This document shows, piece after piece, positions 47,892 through 59,751 of a stretch of DNA of 64,000 nt (its first letter is position 1; each line of letters starts with the position of its first letter). The notes below the pieces were generated by a model that had not been told where the DNA came from, searched no databases, and worked only from the letters and a program-made list of their open reading frames with translations. The position numbers and the translations under genes were made by a program. Location of the stretch: NCBI RefSeq assembly GCF_024713945.1, contig NC_134678.1, positions 6,696,001-6,760,000 of the forward strand, given 5' to 3'. This DNA comes from Dermatophagoides farinae. Taxonomy: Eukaryota > Arthropoda > Arachnida > Sarcoptiformes > Pyroglyphidae.

Positions 47892-50800
47892 TTATTTTTC
47901 AACAACATCTGGCCAATCTTTAAACAATGATGCTATAGCTTGTATATCGAAATCTAATGATTGATTTGTTGTTGTTGCCATTGCTGTTGTTGTTGTTGTT
48001 GCTGTTGTTATTGGTGTCATAGTAATCGTTGCTGTGGTTGTTGATAAATTATCACAATAACTAATTAAATCACACAAATTTGCGGTGGTTATTATATTGG
48101 ACAATTGTTGCTGTTGTTGTTGTTGTTGTTGATTACAACTATTGATTGGTGAGATCTTTCGTTCCAATTCGATGATATCAGAAAGTTTACTTATATTGCT
48201 TGTAGATGATAATGATAACGATAATGATGATGATGATGATGATGATGATAGTTGTCGTATTTTTTTCATTATTATTCGATGACCAAATTCTCCAATAGTA
48301 CGTAATTCAGATAATTTATTCAATATTCTTGAAAAATAATTTGGTTTCTTTTGTGCATCATTATTATAAATAGTATGATCACGTAATGAATTAATGATTT
48401 TATTTTCAATCTGTTCAATTTGATTTGAATCTTTTATACAATCACGTGCTATAATCAAAGACAAAAAAAAAACATATTCATTAGATTATGAATTTTGGGT
48501 GCCAAGAGATAAAAAAAAAATAACCACTTACCAGTAATAACGGTCAAAGCACAAAGACAAACAAATGCATTTATATCCAAATTCATTGAACGTAATTGTA
48601 TGCTTAGCTCTTCAATCATTGGCAACCATTCACCAAGTGTAAACATGAATTGATTTCGATGTAATACGACATTATTACACAATATTAATAGATCATTTTC
48701 AGTTCCTATTAATCTATAAATTTTGACGAAATGATTATCATCATCATTGAATGAATGAATGAAATTAAATTTACCTGTAAGCCAAACGTAATGCAAATAA
48801 TTCTAAACAGGAATTTTGAAACAGATTTTTTCTATCCACATCGTTAAGATCATGAAAACCAGGTATTCTTTTTACGAATGACCAAAGACTGTCCAATGAT
48901 GTGGACAATAGCGATAGAATTTCATGATCAAATAAATCCTGTTGAAATTGATTGCCAATTCGTTCTTCAATGTTATCACTGAACTACAATGATGAAATTG
49001 ATTTAATTTAATTTTTTTTTCTCAATTTGAATAAAATTACTTACTCTACTGAAATCAAGATTAGCTTTATCGACCGAGGTTTCTTCATGTGCTTTCAGTA
49101 ATGAAGCAATTGTTGAAATAGGCGGTGATTTTTGTACACCCAGTTGATCATTTTGATGCGGAGATTTTGGTTTCGATGGCAAACGTCCACGTCGTCCTTT
49201 TAAGCTATCTGTTCGGACAACCTCTTTGACCATACCGACAGTCAAACATTTTTGAAATCGACAAAATTGACATCGATTACGGCGTCGTTTATCTACCGTA
49301 CAATCTTTATTACCTAAACAGGTATATTTGGATCCTTTTTGTACGGTACGTTTAAAAAATCCTTTACAACCTAAAAATAATTAATTATGGAAATTATTTT
49401 CAAATTTTTAAAGAAATAAAAACAAATTTACCTTCACAGGTGAGAACACCATAATGTTGACAAGCTGCAACATCACCACAAACAGCACATGACTGTAATG
49501 TTGTTGATTTAGCTTTATGTCCACGCCCACCACCACTGGTTGTTTTGGTCATTTGTAATTGATGATTTCGATACGTCGATGATGATGATGATGATGTTAA
49601 ACTTGAACCAATATTGGTTGTTATCGGTACTGTTATTGCAATATTTGGCTGATGATATTGAATCGTATTGGCCGGCATCAGATCCAATTTCAACTGGCCA
49701 GATGATGATGATGATGATGATGGAATTGTCGATGTTTGTTGTTGTTGGGCTGATGTTTCAGTATTAGTAATAAATGATTGCGGCTGATATGATGAATTTA
49801 TTGATGATCCCTGACACTGTGAAATTGATGATGCTGATGATGTCGATTGAGAAGCTATAGTCGGATTGTTCAAAACATTCAATGAAAGATTATGCAAATG
49901 AAGACTCATAGTTTTGGCCGTTTCAGGTGAAACCATCATTGATGGTGATGTTGTCGATGTTGATGATGGTGATGATAATGTAGGTGTCGATGTAATCATT
50001 GGCGAAGAGAATAGAAAATCTGCTGCCGTAAGAATTTTTTCATCTAATTCATCATCGCCAATTTCTTCATCATTAGCATCATCATCATCATCATCATCTT
50101 CTATTTTGCCAACAATCATTGATGATGTTGATTGTTGTAATTGACCGGATGATGTTGTTGTTGATGATGATGCTGGTGAAGTAGTCATTAAGTTCTGTGG
50201 ATTAAATTGCATTGAAGTTGTCGATATTGAACTAGTGTTGGACATTATTGGTGAATTGAATTGTTGTTCATCTTCAAATGTGTCCATCGATTCTTCTTTA
50301 ATTTTAATAGGTGAATCTATTGTTGTTGTTGTTGCTGTTGTAGCGACAAATTTTTCCGATGTAGATGGAAATAGTATACCGTTACTATCTAGATCGGTAT
50401 CACTTTCAGAAATATAATCTTCAAATTTGAAATAATCCGCTACAAATTGATCGAAATTCAATTCAGTCTGTGATTGTTGATTCGATGGATTAATCGGATT
50501 TATTGATTCGGATTGTTGTTGTTGTTGTTGTTGGACAAGATTTGTCACCGTTGATGATGATGTTTGTGTGGACAATCCAAATCTTGGTGGTGAATAAATT
50601 TCACTAAAACTTGGCAATGATAATCCAATTGGATTGTTGGTCGATGTTGATGCTGAAATTAATGTCGATGCTGATGATGAAGATGATGATGATGATCCCG
50701 CTACCTGCTGCTGCTGTTGTTGTTGTTGTTGTTGTTGTTGCGGTGGCAATGATGCCACCGTTATTGAAACGCCACCAATTATACTTGATGGTGTTGATGG

Positions 50801-52122
50801 TGTCGATGATGATGTTGATGAACTACCGCCACTACCGTAATTACTAACAGAATCAAATGTTGATGTATTTGTATTACTTGTACTACTACAACAACTACCA
50901 CCAAATAAAAGTGAATGAGAATTTTGTCGAATCAATTGATGTGATGGTTGATGTCGTCGATGAATATTTGTTGCGGTTAATATATTTGATGATGATTGCT
51001 GCTGCTGTTGCTGTTGTTGTTGTTGTTGTTGTTGTTGTTGACTAATTATTGTTTGTTGTTGCTGTTGTTGTTGAATTGAATTATTAACCAGATTCTGTTG
51101 TTTAATATTCGATACTAATGTTGATGAATCTAAAAAATTCTGATTATTGCTGCTGCTGTTGTTGTTGTTGTTGTTGTTATTATTCGGATTAAAGCCCGAC
51201 ATTGAAATCTGACTATTAAATAATCGTTGTACCGATGACGGTGTCAATGATGAATGGAATGAATCGATGTCTAAATTTTCACCAAACAAATTTTGATTTT
51301 GTAATGGAAATTGATCGAAAAATTCCAAATCACCAACATTCAGATTACAACCGTTGCTTTCGATCAACCCGATTGGGCTTTCCGTCGATTGATCACTTAA
51401 TAGATCCAGTTCTAAAAGTTTTAAATCTTCGTTATCGTAGTCGTCGCAGTCGATTATATTGCTACGTAATTGTTGTTGATTTTTATTTTTATCTCCACTA
51501 TAGAAATTGTATTCGGCAAAATTTGTTTGCAAATAATTTTGACTAGCACAATTGAATGATGAATTTTTCGATAATAATTTAGTCAAATCTTGTTGTTGTT
51601 GTTGTTGTTGTTGTTGATTATTATTGTCAGTTTTGTTGATTGTTGAATTTTCTTTCGAAAGAAATTGTTCAATATCGTCTAATAATAAATTCTTTGATGT
51701 GTCTAATAAATCAAATGAAAATTCTGTATCAAACAATGTATGTGAATTGGATCGACTAATTTGTTGATGATGATGATTATTAAGATGAGGTGCTGGTGTC
51801 GATGATGATGATGATGTAGTCGATGTTGATTGTGTTGATGATGATGAAGATGAAGATGACGATGATGACGATGACGATGACGATGATGACGATGATGACG
51901 ATGATGATGATGATGATGGATTGGATGATGTTAACCCAAAAGATAAATTCTATTCATCAAATTGTTAAATACAAAAATAAAAACCAAAGAAAAAAAATTG
52001 ATTAAATGGGCAAGGTTCAAAGTAAATTGTGAAATGGGCAATGAAATTTTCATAGGAAGAAAAAAAAATGAAACAATAATAGAATATATAATTGAACGCG
52101 CTCATACCTCAACTAAAATCAT
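47892..52122 (-). CDS. Hr38: NR4A-family orphan nuclear receptor (Hr38/Nur77-like)
   Basis: Six exons (52122-52108, 51949-49432, 49370-49045, 48983-48775, 48713-48532, 48448-47892) join in phase to 1,268 residues. Exon 1 codes only MILVE. Residues 6-820 are a Ser/Gln/Asn-rich activation region with several polyQ tracts. The DNA-binding domain starts at C826 ([14 protein letters not shown]), continues through [10 protein letters not shown] (P-box) and ends [25 protein letters not shown], whose A-box is diagnostic for NR4A. The ligand-binding domain (about 953-1150) includes [19 protein letters not shown], then [11 protein letters not shown] and [11 protein letters not shown]. The last 118 residues are a low-complexity extension not seen in standard NR4A, and the usual C-terminal PPP..DKLF-type end is absent. 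NR4A receptors are ligand-independent, immediate-early transcription factors; in insects Hr38 works in ecdysone response and neuronal activity. Upstream CREs fit this. One internal change: [10 protein letters not shown] has Leu where Arg is usual. Confidence 0.95.
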
Positions 52123-52954
52123 GGTCAATTGAAAAATGATTTAAACAAATGAAATTTTTGTTTGGTTTTTTCTCTAAAGATGAATATGATATTCGCGATG
52201 CATGGCAATTTATATTCATTTAGTTTCATTTTTTTTTTTTTTTTTTTTGGTCGGATCACACATAGTTACAAGTGCGTAAACACACACACACACACATAAA
52301 GAACACAGTTGAATACAGTTGAATTTAGTTTTTTTTTTTTTTTTTTTTTTGGATTAACGTAAATAAAACAAGAAGATGTGAAGAACAAGGTGTTAGAAGA
52401 AAGATAGACATAGAGAGAGATAGAGAGAGAAAGAAGAGAATTGGAAGAAAAAGAATGAAAAAAAAATAGAAAGAAAGATGAAAATTGGATTAAAATAATT
52501 TGGAAAAAAAATTAAAAGCAAAAAAAAAATGTTGATCAGAATTGTTAGAATCAAATCTGAAGAAATGGATTAAAAGAAAAATATACAAAGACCAGAAAAT
52601 ACAAATGGATCCACCAAAAAAAAAAAAAATTGCAACCATTATTTCCTATGAACAAATTTCCTTTTCCGATTTGTTTTTTATTTATCGATCAAATGATCGA
52701 TTTTCCCACACATGCATATTTGTGTATGTGTGTTTGTAAGTGCAATTTGATTCATTATTTCATGATCATGGCTAAAAAGAACATGTGTGTGTGTATGTGC
52801 GTGTATGTGTCTTGTGAATAAAATTCTTTATATATAGAATGAATAATATACTGATGGTTGTAGTGGAAAACCTATTTTTTTATAATCATCATCATCATCA
52901 TGGATCATCTTCATCATAGAGAATTCAGCTTATATATGATTCATATGATTCCGG

Positions 52955-52962
52955 TGACGTCA
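52955..52962. promoter_or_regulatory. cAMP-response element (TGACGTCA)
   Basis: A perfect CREB palindrome lies 833 bp upstream of the NR4A start codon. It is followed by a short GCCA repeat (52968-52992). NR4A genes are textbook CREB targets in other animals; binding here is inferred. Confidence 0.7.
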
Positions 52963-53158
52963 ATTCGGCAGCCAGCCAGCCAGCCATCCAGCTAACCATT
53001 CTAAACTATCCCAAGAACATGAAAGGAAATGAGAATCTACCATACAATTTTGATTCTCGTTTTCACATGTGTATCTGTATAGCGAATATTTTGTTTTTTT
53101 TCCAATCTTCTCATTTATTATTCTCTATTTTTCTTTTTTTTTATTTCATTCACAACAA

Positions 53159-53166
53159 TTACGTCA
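53159..53166. promoter_or_regulatory. CRE-like site (TTACGTCA)
   Basis: A one-mismatch CRE (ATF/CREB-type half palindrome TTACGTCA) sits within the cluster, 22 bp before the next perfect site. Confidence 0.5.
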
Positions 53167-53187
53167 TCAATATTATCATTATATGAA

Positions 53188-53195
53188 TGACGTCA
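53188..53195. promoter_or_regulatory. cAMP-response element (TGACGTCA)
   Basis: Second perfect palindrome of the cluster, in the context GAATGACGTCAGAATT. Confidence 0.7.
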
Positions 53196-53465
53196 GAATT
53201 CTACTACATTTTTGGAATGTTTCATATATAGATATGGATACAAATTCAAAGTAACAATGCACAGAATCATTGAATTTGTTGAGAAAATACTTTTTGTTGT
53301 TGGAGTTTGCTCAGAATTTTTTCTTTCTAAATGTATTTAATACTACAACATCATCATCATCATCACCATCATCATGATCAGAATGACCATGAAATAATAC
53401 AGAATGGAACGAACGAATGTATGGGAAAGAGAAAAAAAATGTTGGTTAAATGTAATCGTCATCAT

Positions 53466-53473
53466 TGACGTCA
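53466..53473. promoter_or_regulatory. cAMP-response element (TGACGTCA)
   Basis: Third perfect palindrome of the cluster, in the context CATTGACGTCATGAAC. Confidence 0.7.
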
Positions 53474-53655
53474 TGAACATTATTTTTGGACAATAATGAT
53501 AAGAATATTCTGTTGTTGTTCGATTCTTTTCATATCCATCTATAGTAATCGTCATCATCATCATCATCATCATCAGCAACTACACATGATTCTGATGATG
53601 ATGATGATCGTGCATTTTTTTGGCTATCCCTAGATTTCTTGCGTATCATGACAAT

Positions 53656-53663
53656 TGACGTCA
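53656..53663. promoter_or_regulatory. cAMP-response element (TGACGTCA)
   Basis: Fourth perfect palindrome, in the context AATTGACGTCATTCGT, about 1.5 kb upstream of the NR4A start codon. Confidence 0.7.
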
Positions 53664-54031
53664 TTCGTCCGACCATCGACCGAACATTACAAAATACAAA
53701 TACTATGAATTCTTGGAAGAATGAAAGAAAAAAAATGATTCTTGGTGTGTAGCGTGTGTAGTTTGTGTGTAAATGTATTTGACTTATTTTTTTGTTGTTG
53801 TTGTTTTTGTTATTGTAGTTTTTTTTTTGTTTGGACGATTTCATTCATCTATCTGTATGTCTGTATGTAGAATTGATTGTATTAATCAATGAAGGAAAAC
53901 ACCTTAAAAACAAGAAAAAAAAACAAATTCTACACCACAGAAACAACAACAAAATTCATTTGAATTTTTTTTTTTGGAACCCTGAAATTTTTTTTTTTTG
54001 GGTGGATCATTAACATCATCAGCTATTTCTG

Positions 54032-54033
<2 letters not shown>

Positions 54034-54064
<31 letters not shown>
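54034..54064. repeat. TAA trinucleotide repeat (about 10 units)
   Basis: A pure run of TAA/AAT units lies in the intergenic region, a simple sequence repeat. Confidence 0.9.
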
Positions 54065-54065
<1 letters not shown>

Positions 54066-55715
54066 GCCGATTACAAGGAATTTTTTATTGATTGACAAAA
54101 GTTTCAAGCTCATGATCAGATTGAAAAAATTGATATGAAAAAAATTGGAAAAAAAATTCTGGGAAACGGTGATTGAATATAAAAACACAGACACACATAG
54201 ACAAGCAATAGGAGAAAGAAAATGAGAAAAAACGTACCGATAATTCTCGAATCCTCGAATGATAATGATGATGATGATTCGATCCAGGATTCATAAATCA
54301 CAGTATTCTTATTGCTTCTATTCAATTATTGTAATTGATTGATTGATTTATTGATTCAACAATGACTGTGAATGATTTTTCTTTACTAGTGAATTCAATT
54401 TCATTATTTATTCATCATTGGATTATGATCAATAATCACCAAATAATAATCGTTAATCGGATAATATGGAGATTATTCTGATTCAGAATTGAATATGAAA
54501 ATTTTTTTTGCACATGAATAATGTAAGTTCAATAGCCCAAAACTTAAAACATCATTTAACACACACACAAACACACCAAAGACACAATGACACAATTTTT
54601 TTTTTTTTTTTTGATGAATATATTCACATTAAAAATATTGGCAATAGAATATTTAGAAAATTTTTCTTTGAAATAATTTTTTTTTTCAAGATTCTTGCTT
54701 CTATTTGATGCTTTTGCTGTCTTCGTCGTCAATGTTCGGAAAAGAATGCGATCATTTCGTTTTTATATGCCGGCTGCTTGTTGATGACGTTGTGTTGCTG
54801 ATGATGATGATGATCAGTCAGCCGCATTCATTCAACATAATAATAATTCAACCATAATACACACGCATACAAGCACACGATATACAAAAAAATATTGCTC
54901 TAGCGTTCAATCTATTGGTTTTTTTTTCATTTCACTACTATATATACTATGATGATGACGATTTCGACGACAACGACGACGTCGCCGTAGTAACATGGAT
55001 TCTTTGTCTCCTTCAATGGTCGTATTGAGAATTTTAACCAAGATTTTTCAAAAGAAAAAAAAATATCTGTGTATGTGTGTGTGTGTGTGGATGTTACGTC
55101 ATGATGATGATGATGATATAGAAATACAAAATCGATTTACAATTCATGTGTATATGTACAATATGCATATATATATTGAGTACAGTAGTCATCAATTATT
55201 TAGTATGATTATTCCGAATTGAAAGAATTTACCCAATTTTTTTTTATATACATGTACAGAGATACCTTACATAACTGTAAATTTTTTTTTTATTTTATTA
55301 CAGAATAGATTCGGTGCAAGCTAAACATATCTATACCCAAAAAAACAACAACAACTACAACCACATATATTTGACATTGACAATGACTGAATTTTTTATT
55401 TCATTTTCTCTCTCTCTCTCTTTCTCTTTCACTCTACTGGAATAAATCCGATAAATTCTACGTAATAATAAAACGTGTGTGCTTGTGATGTAACACAAAT
55501 CGTACTTTGATGATGATTATGAAAAAAAAGGGAAATTTTTTTTCTTTGCTGCTGCTGCTGTTGTTTGTTTGTTTGTTTTTCCTATTTTATTTCTATTCTT
55601 GCTGATTCATTCATTCAGTTATTTTTATTTCACATATTTTTTTTTAATACAAGCCGGATTTGATTGCTAAAATATAATAAGTAGTGTATAGAAGAACATG
55701 ATGATTGGATATGTA

Positions 55716-55752
55716 AACTTCATATATATTATATATATATATATATGAAGTT
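55716..55752. repeat. AT-rich inverted repeat (hairpin/cruciform candidate)
   Basis: Left arm AACTTCATATATAT (55716-55729) and right arm ATATATATGAAGTT (55739-55752) are perfect 14 bp complements around a 9 nt AT centre. The non-alternating outer CTTC/GAAG shows this is more than an AT microsatellite. No function is known. Confidence 0.85.
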
Positions 55753-57217
55753 GTGTAATGTAACGGTATGTATGATTTTTTTTTCTCTGAATAATAAAAT
55801 TATTATTATTGCATAGTTTCATAACAAATACGATGATTTATAAACACGATGCTTCCTTTGATTGTTGCTGTTTGTTTTTTTTTTGGTCTTGATGGTGTTT
55901 CACAAGATGATGATTTTTGATTTTTAAATTTAAATTGAATCATCATCATCATACATAATACATTGTAATCGTCGTCGTAGTCGTTGTCGTAGTCGTTGTC
56001 GTCGTCATAACCTGATTCGTCATCAATTGATTCTGTATGTTACAGTCGTGTAAACAACGTCATCATTTGAAATTTTTTTTTTTTAAAGAAAAAAAAACCA
56101 ATCAATACTCCGGTAGTAGTTGGCCAATATTGTTCATCTGTGTGTCTGTTTGTCTGTTTTTTTTCTGTTTTTTGTTTCATATACACACACACCACTACTC
56201 TAAGCACAAAATCAAGATCATTGCAATTTTTATTCGAATAAATTGAATGAATGAATGAATGACTATGCATATCTCGGATGTGCATTAACCAATAAATTAT
56301 TATTATTATTATTATCATCAAATTGCATTGACTAATCCATTCATTAACACGTTTCAAACGGATATGGAAAGAAACGAAAAAAATGCAACAAAAAAACAGG
56401 AAAATCCTCTATTCGATGATTTATTCGTCATAATCATCATCATGAATTGAAATGAACGGAAACGGATCAGACTAGAACAAACTCTTATTTAATTTTCTCA
56501 AATTTTTTTCTGTTTTGCAATGCAATCAGAATCAAAAAAAAAAAAAAAATACAATGTAATATATGATATGTAGGAAATGAAATTTGAAATTTGCAAAAAA
56601 AAAAAAAAAAATATCCATTTACATCAAGGTAGAACAAACATTTTTTTTCTAATTAATTCATTCAATTCAATCATCAAATGACATCATCCATTACATCTTT
56701 TGATGTCATTTGTATGGGATTCTGTTTTCATTTTTTTGGTTCATATCTATAATCTGGGATCAAATTTCCACCAAAAAAAAAAAAATCTTTATCCATACGT
56801 CATTTTTATTTTGCTGAAAGTTTACAGGGCGTTCATTTGTTTTGGTTTGGTCGGATCTTGAGATTTTTTTTTTTTAAATTTAATGGGAAATTTTTTTTTT
56901 CGTTGATTGTTTTTGATTGTTTTTTTCTTGGTGTTAAATTCAATCATGATGATCATATATTTCTTGGAAGACGAAGCGACGATGATTCTTGTTGTTTGTT
57001 AGTTGGTTGATTTGGCGCAATAGCCAAAATCAAATAGAAGAATTTTTTTGCTATATAATTCCAGATTCAAAGTAAAAAAGAATACATAAAATGACTCAAT
57101 GATGATTTGGGCATCTTCCCCCCCCACACACACATATATATACACAAACATAATTCTATGATCATATCCGATAGGAACTGATTCCATTCATTCATTCATT
57201 CTTGATTCTTGTCCAAT

Positions 57218-57225
57218 TGACGTCA
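57218..57225. promoter_or_regulatory. Isolated CRE palindrome (TGACGTCA)
   Basis: A single perfect palindrome lies 1.1 kb upstream of the membrane-protein gene at 58318 and 5.1 kb upstream of NR4A. It may act on either gene or be a chance match. Confidence 0.35.
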
Positions 57226-58317
57226 CACACATACCAAAAAAAAAAAAATTGTGAAAAGAAAAAAGTACGTTTTTTTCACATACATACACACTCACTAACA
57301 TGCATAGACAATGATGATGTAACCCAGAATCATTATCATCATCATCATCATCGAAAACGTAATAATAGTAAAAATAAAATAACCATCGTCATCATTGTTT
57401 TCCGCTATGATGATGATGATGATGATGATGACGAATCGAAAACAAAAAACAATAGATTCTTTATTTAGTACAGAATTTTATTTGGTCTGGTAATTTTGCC
57501 TATGAATTTCGATTTTTTTTTTAATATATAGAATTTATTCGTATGTCAGTCAGTGATATCATCAAAAAAAAGTACAGAATTCTCTCATTTCTGATGTTGA
57601 ATAATTTTCAGTCATGTCATTATCATATGAACGCCCTCGATATATGCAAGAATTTTGAGAAAAAAAAATTTGCATGAGAAAAAAATTAAAATTATCCAGA
57701 AAAAAATGTGGATAAAGAATTATGAGGAAAAAAAATAAATCACTAGCCTAGATTTTTTTTTTGATTGTTGCGACCACAGAATGATGATTCTGTTGAAATA
57801 ATTCATGATCGAGAGAAAAAAAATGGATCATAATTTAACCATCATCATCAGTGAGATAGATAAATAATACGCACACACACAATGGTATTTGTAAAATAAA
57901 TGGTGCTATTCTGTGTGTGTGTGTTTGTTTATTAGTCAGTTAGTTGGTCAGATTGATTATTCCATTACTGTGATTATAATTACTGAATAATTGATAAAAT
58001 TGACTCTATGTCAGTTTTTTTTTATATTTTTGTTGTTGTTGTTCCAAAAAATTATTTTGCTGCTGCTGCTGCTGCTAGTGATGGTTGTGTTGCTATTGGT
58101 GATTCATTTTGTTGACCGCAAAAAAATGAGATTTTTTTTTTTAGTCATAAAAAAACATGACCTGATTCATTTGTTTGCACTCAAAATATTACTTGGCAAT
58201 ATGAATGTTTAGTGATGATGAACAACTTGTCCACCAATCACCATAATAATTGGTTTTGAATTTTTATTTTTCATCATCATCAATTGATCCAAAAAGTAAA
58301 CAATAAATAAAAGTGAT

Positions 58318-59265
58318 ATGATTGCGATAAATTTGTTTCGAAAATTTTCAACCATCATTCGTCATCATCATCATCATTGTTATTTGAATATTGTATTGAT
58401 CATTATTTTTACAAATTGTTTGTCCAATCTGATATTGTTTGTATGTTCACATAATCCTAATGATAATGGTAAAATTGATTGTCTAGTCAACATGACCATT
58501 GGTTATTCGGATCCTAAAAATGTCTATCAATGTCGTCATCCAATGAATTGTTGTTTTGAATATACAAAACCATCTTGTTGTGGCCGTAAACCATCCATAC
58601 AGATCATGTAAGTGTTATTTTATTGATTTTTTTCCCATTATCATAATCGTAATAATCGTCATAACCGTTATCATATATTTAGTAAAGAACAATTAACATT
58701 ATGGGGTGGATTATTTGCAATACTATTCTGTTTAGCATCAATTGTTTATTGTCGAAAAAAAGATGTCAATTTACCGGCATGTACTGTATTTAAAAATTTT
58801 CTAGTTCGTTTATGTTGTGGTAACAATAATAGCGGCAATAATGATGATGATGATGATGTAGGAAATCAATCAACAAAAACGATAATGCGAAAACAACGGA
58901 ATTCAACTTTAAACTATGAAGACGATGATGATGATGATAATAATAATTACGGACAAGAGATGAAATCAAATAATAATAATGATAATTATGGCCAATCAAA
59001 GCAGAAAAAGCATCATCATTTCAATAAAAATGATTCTGTTGTCATTAAAACACAACCATCAATGATGAATAATAATAATAATCATCATGAACCGCATCAA
59101 TCGCAACAAACAAACAATGTTATTAAAAATCAACAGCAAACACCTTCATCATTATTATGGTATCATCATCGTAATCATACAAAAATCAATCCATTACCTC
59201 AACATTATCAGACGTTCACACAACCATCATCATCATCATCAATGATACAAATGAGCCAAGTATGA
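58318..59265 (+). CDS. Small cysteine-rich single-pass membrane protein, VOPP1/WBP1-like
   Basis: Two exons (58318-58607, 58683-59265; GTAAGT..TTTAG) join in phase to 290 residues. The N-terminus has a hydrophobic signal-type segment (about 22-44). A short Cys-rich ectodomain follows: CLVNMTIGYSDP, YQCRHPMNCCFEY and KPSCCGRKP. A transmembrane helix comes next (LTLWGGLFAILFCLASIVY) and then a basic stop (CRKKD). The cytosolic tail has LVRLCCG and then is Asn/Asp/His/Gln-rich and repetitive. C..Y.C....CC....CC followed at once by one helix resembles the VOPP1/WBP1 family, endolysosomal adaptors that recruit WW-domain ubiquitin ligases. However, I see no PPxY motif in the tail, so the assignment is tentative. 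Shisa-like proteins are another possibility. Confidence 0.75.
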
Positions 59266-59751
59266 TGACCTATTATTATTGCAATCAAAATATATAGAAC
59301 AAACAAACGATTAATGATATGGATTTCAACGTGTTAATCAAATTGACTTGAAAGAACAAAAATTAAAAAAAAATTCAATCAAATGTAAAATTTAGATTAT
59401 CGTTTGTTGTTTGTTGGAAACAAAAATGAACAAAAATTAAATCGACCATAATCGATTGTCGATTGTTCGTTGTCTGCAATCCAACCCAATTTGTCTATTT
59501 GAACGTCATCATCATCATCATCAATTTGATCATCATCATCATGCTGTTTATATTTGATCCTTTGGAATATTTTTTTTTTGATTTTGATTTTGCTTGTAAA
59601 TCCGAATTAATCATTCGAATTTTTTTTTTATCTATTTTGTTTGATTTTTGTTTTTTATTTTGATGATAATATATATGGATCAAATAAATAATCATTGATT
59701 GATTTTTGATTTTTGTTTTTTTTTCGTTGTCGTTAATTAAATTTGAATGAA
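59266..59751. other. Convergent 3' region
   Basis: 486 bp lie between stop codons of converging genes. The stretch contains CAT repeats near 59507-59540, T runs and several AATAAA/TTTATT hexamers (for example TTTATT near 59655-59660 and AATAAA near 59683-59688). It is presumed to be the two 3' UTRs. Confidence 0.55.

Larger units (their letters stand above)
52123..58317. other. Intergenic/regulatory region upstream of NR4A
   Basis: The region holds T runs at 52229-52248 and 52329-52350, a purine-rich stretch near 52375-52460, five CRE-type sites (52955-53663), GAT/CAT repeats, a TAA run and an AT hairpin. A TTTTATTACAG acceptor-like site ends at 55304, but no exon with coding content follows. 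It probably includes the NR4A promoter and 5' UTR, and upstream sequence of the 58318 gene. I see no protein gene. Confidence 0.55.

Noticed and set aside
50611-50847. Plus-strand frames with Cys12 and similar runs opposite the NR4A exon
   Set aside because: They are the reverse strand of polyQ tracts (CAA/CAG read as TTG/TGC), shadows of the real gene.
51721-51740. Start of NR4A at a long-frame beginning near 51736
   Set aside because: The codon there is TTG, and the frame continues upstream through Ser-rich sequence to an acceptor at 51950, which joins in phase with the ATG exon at 52122.
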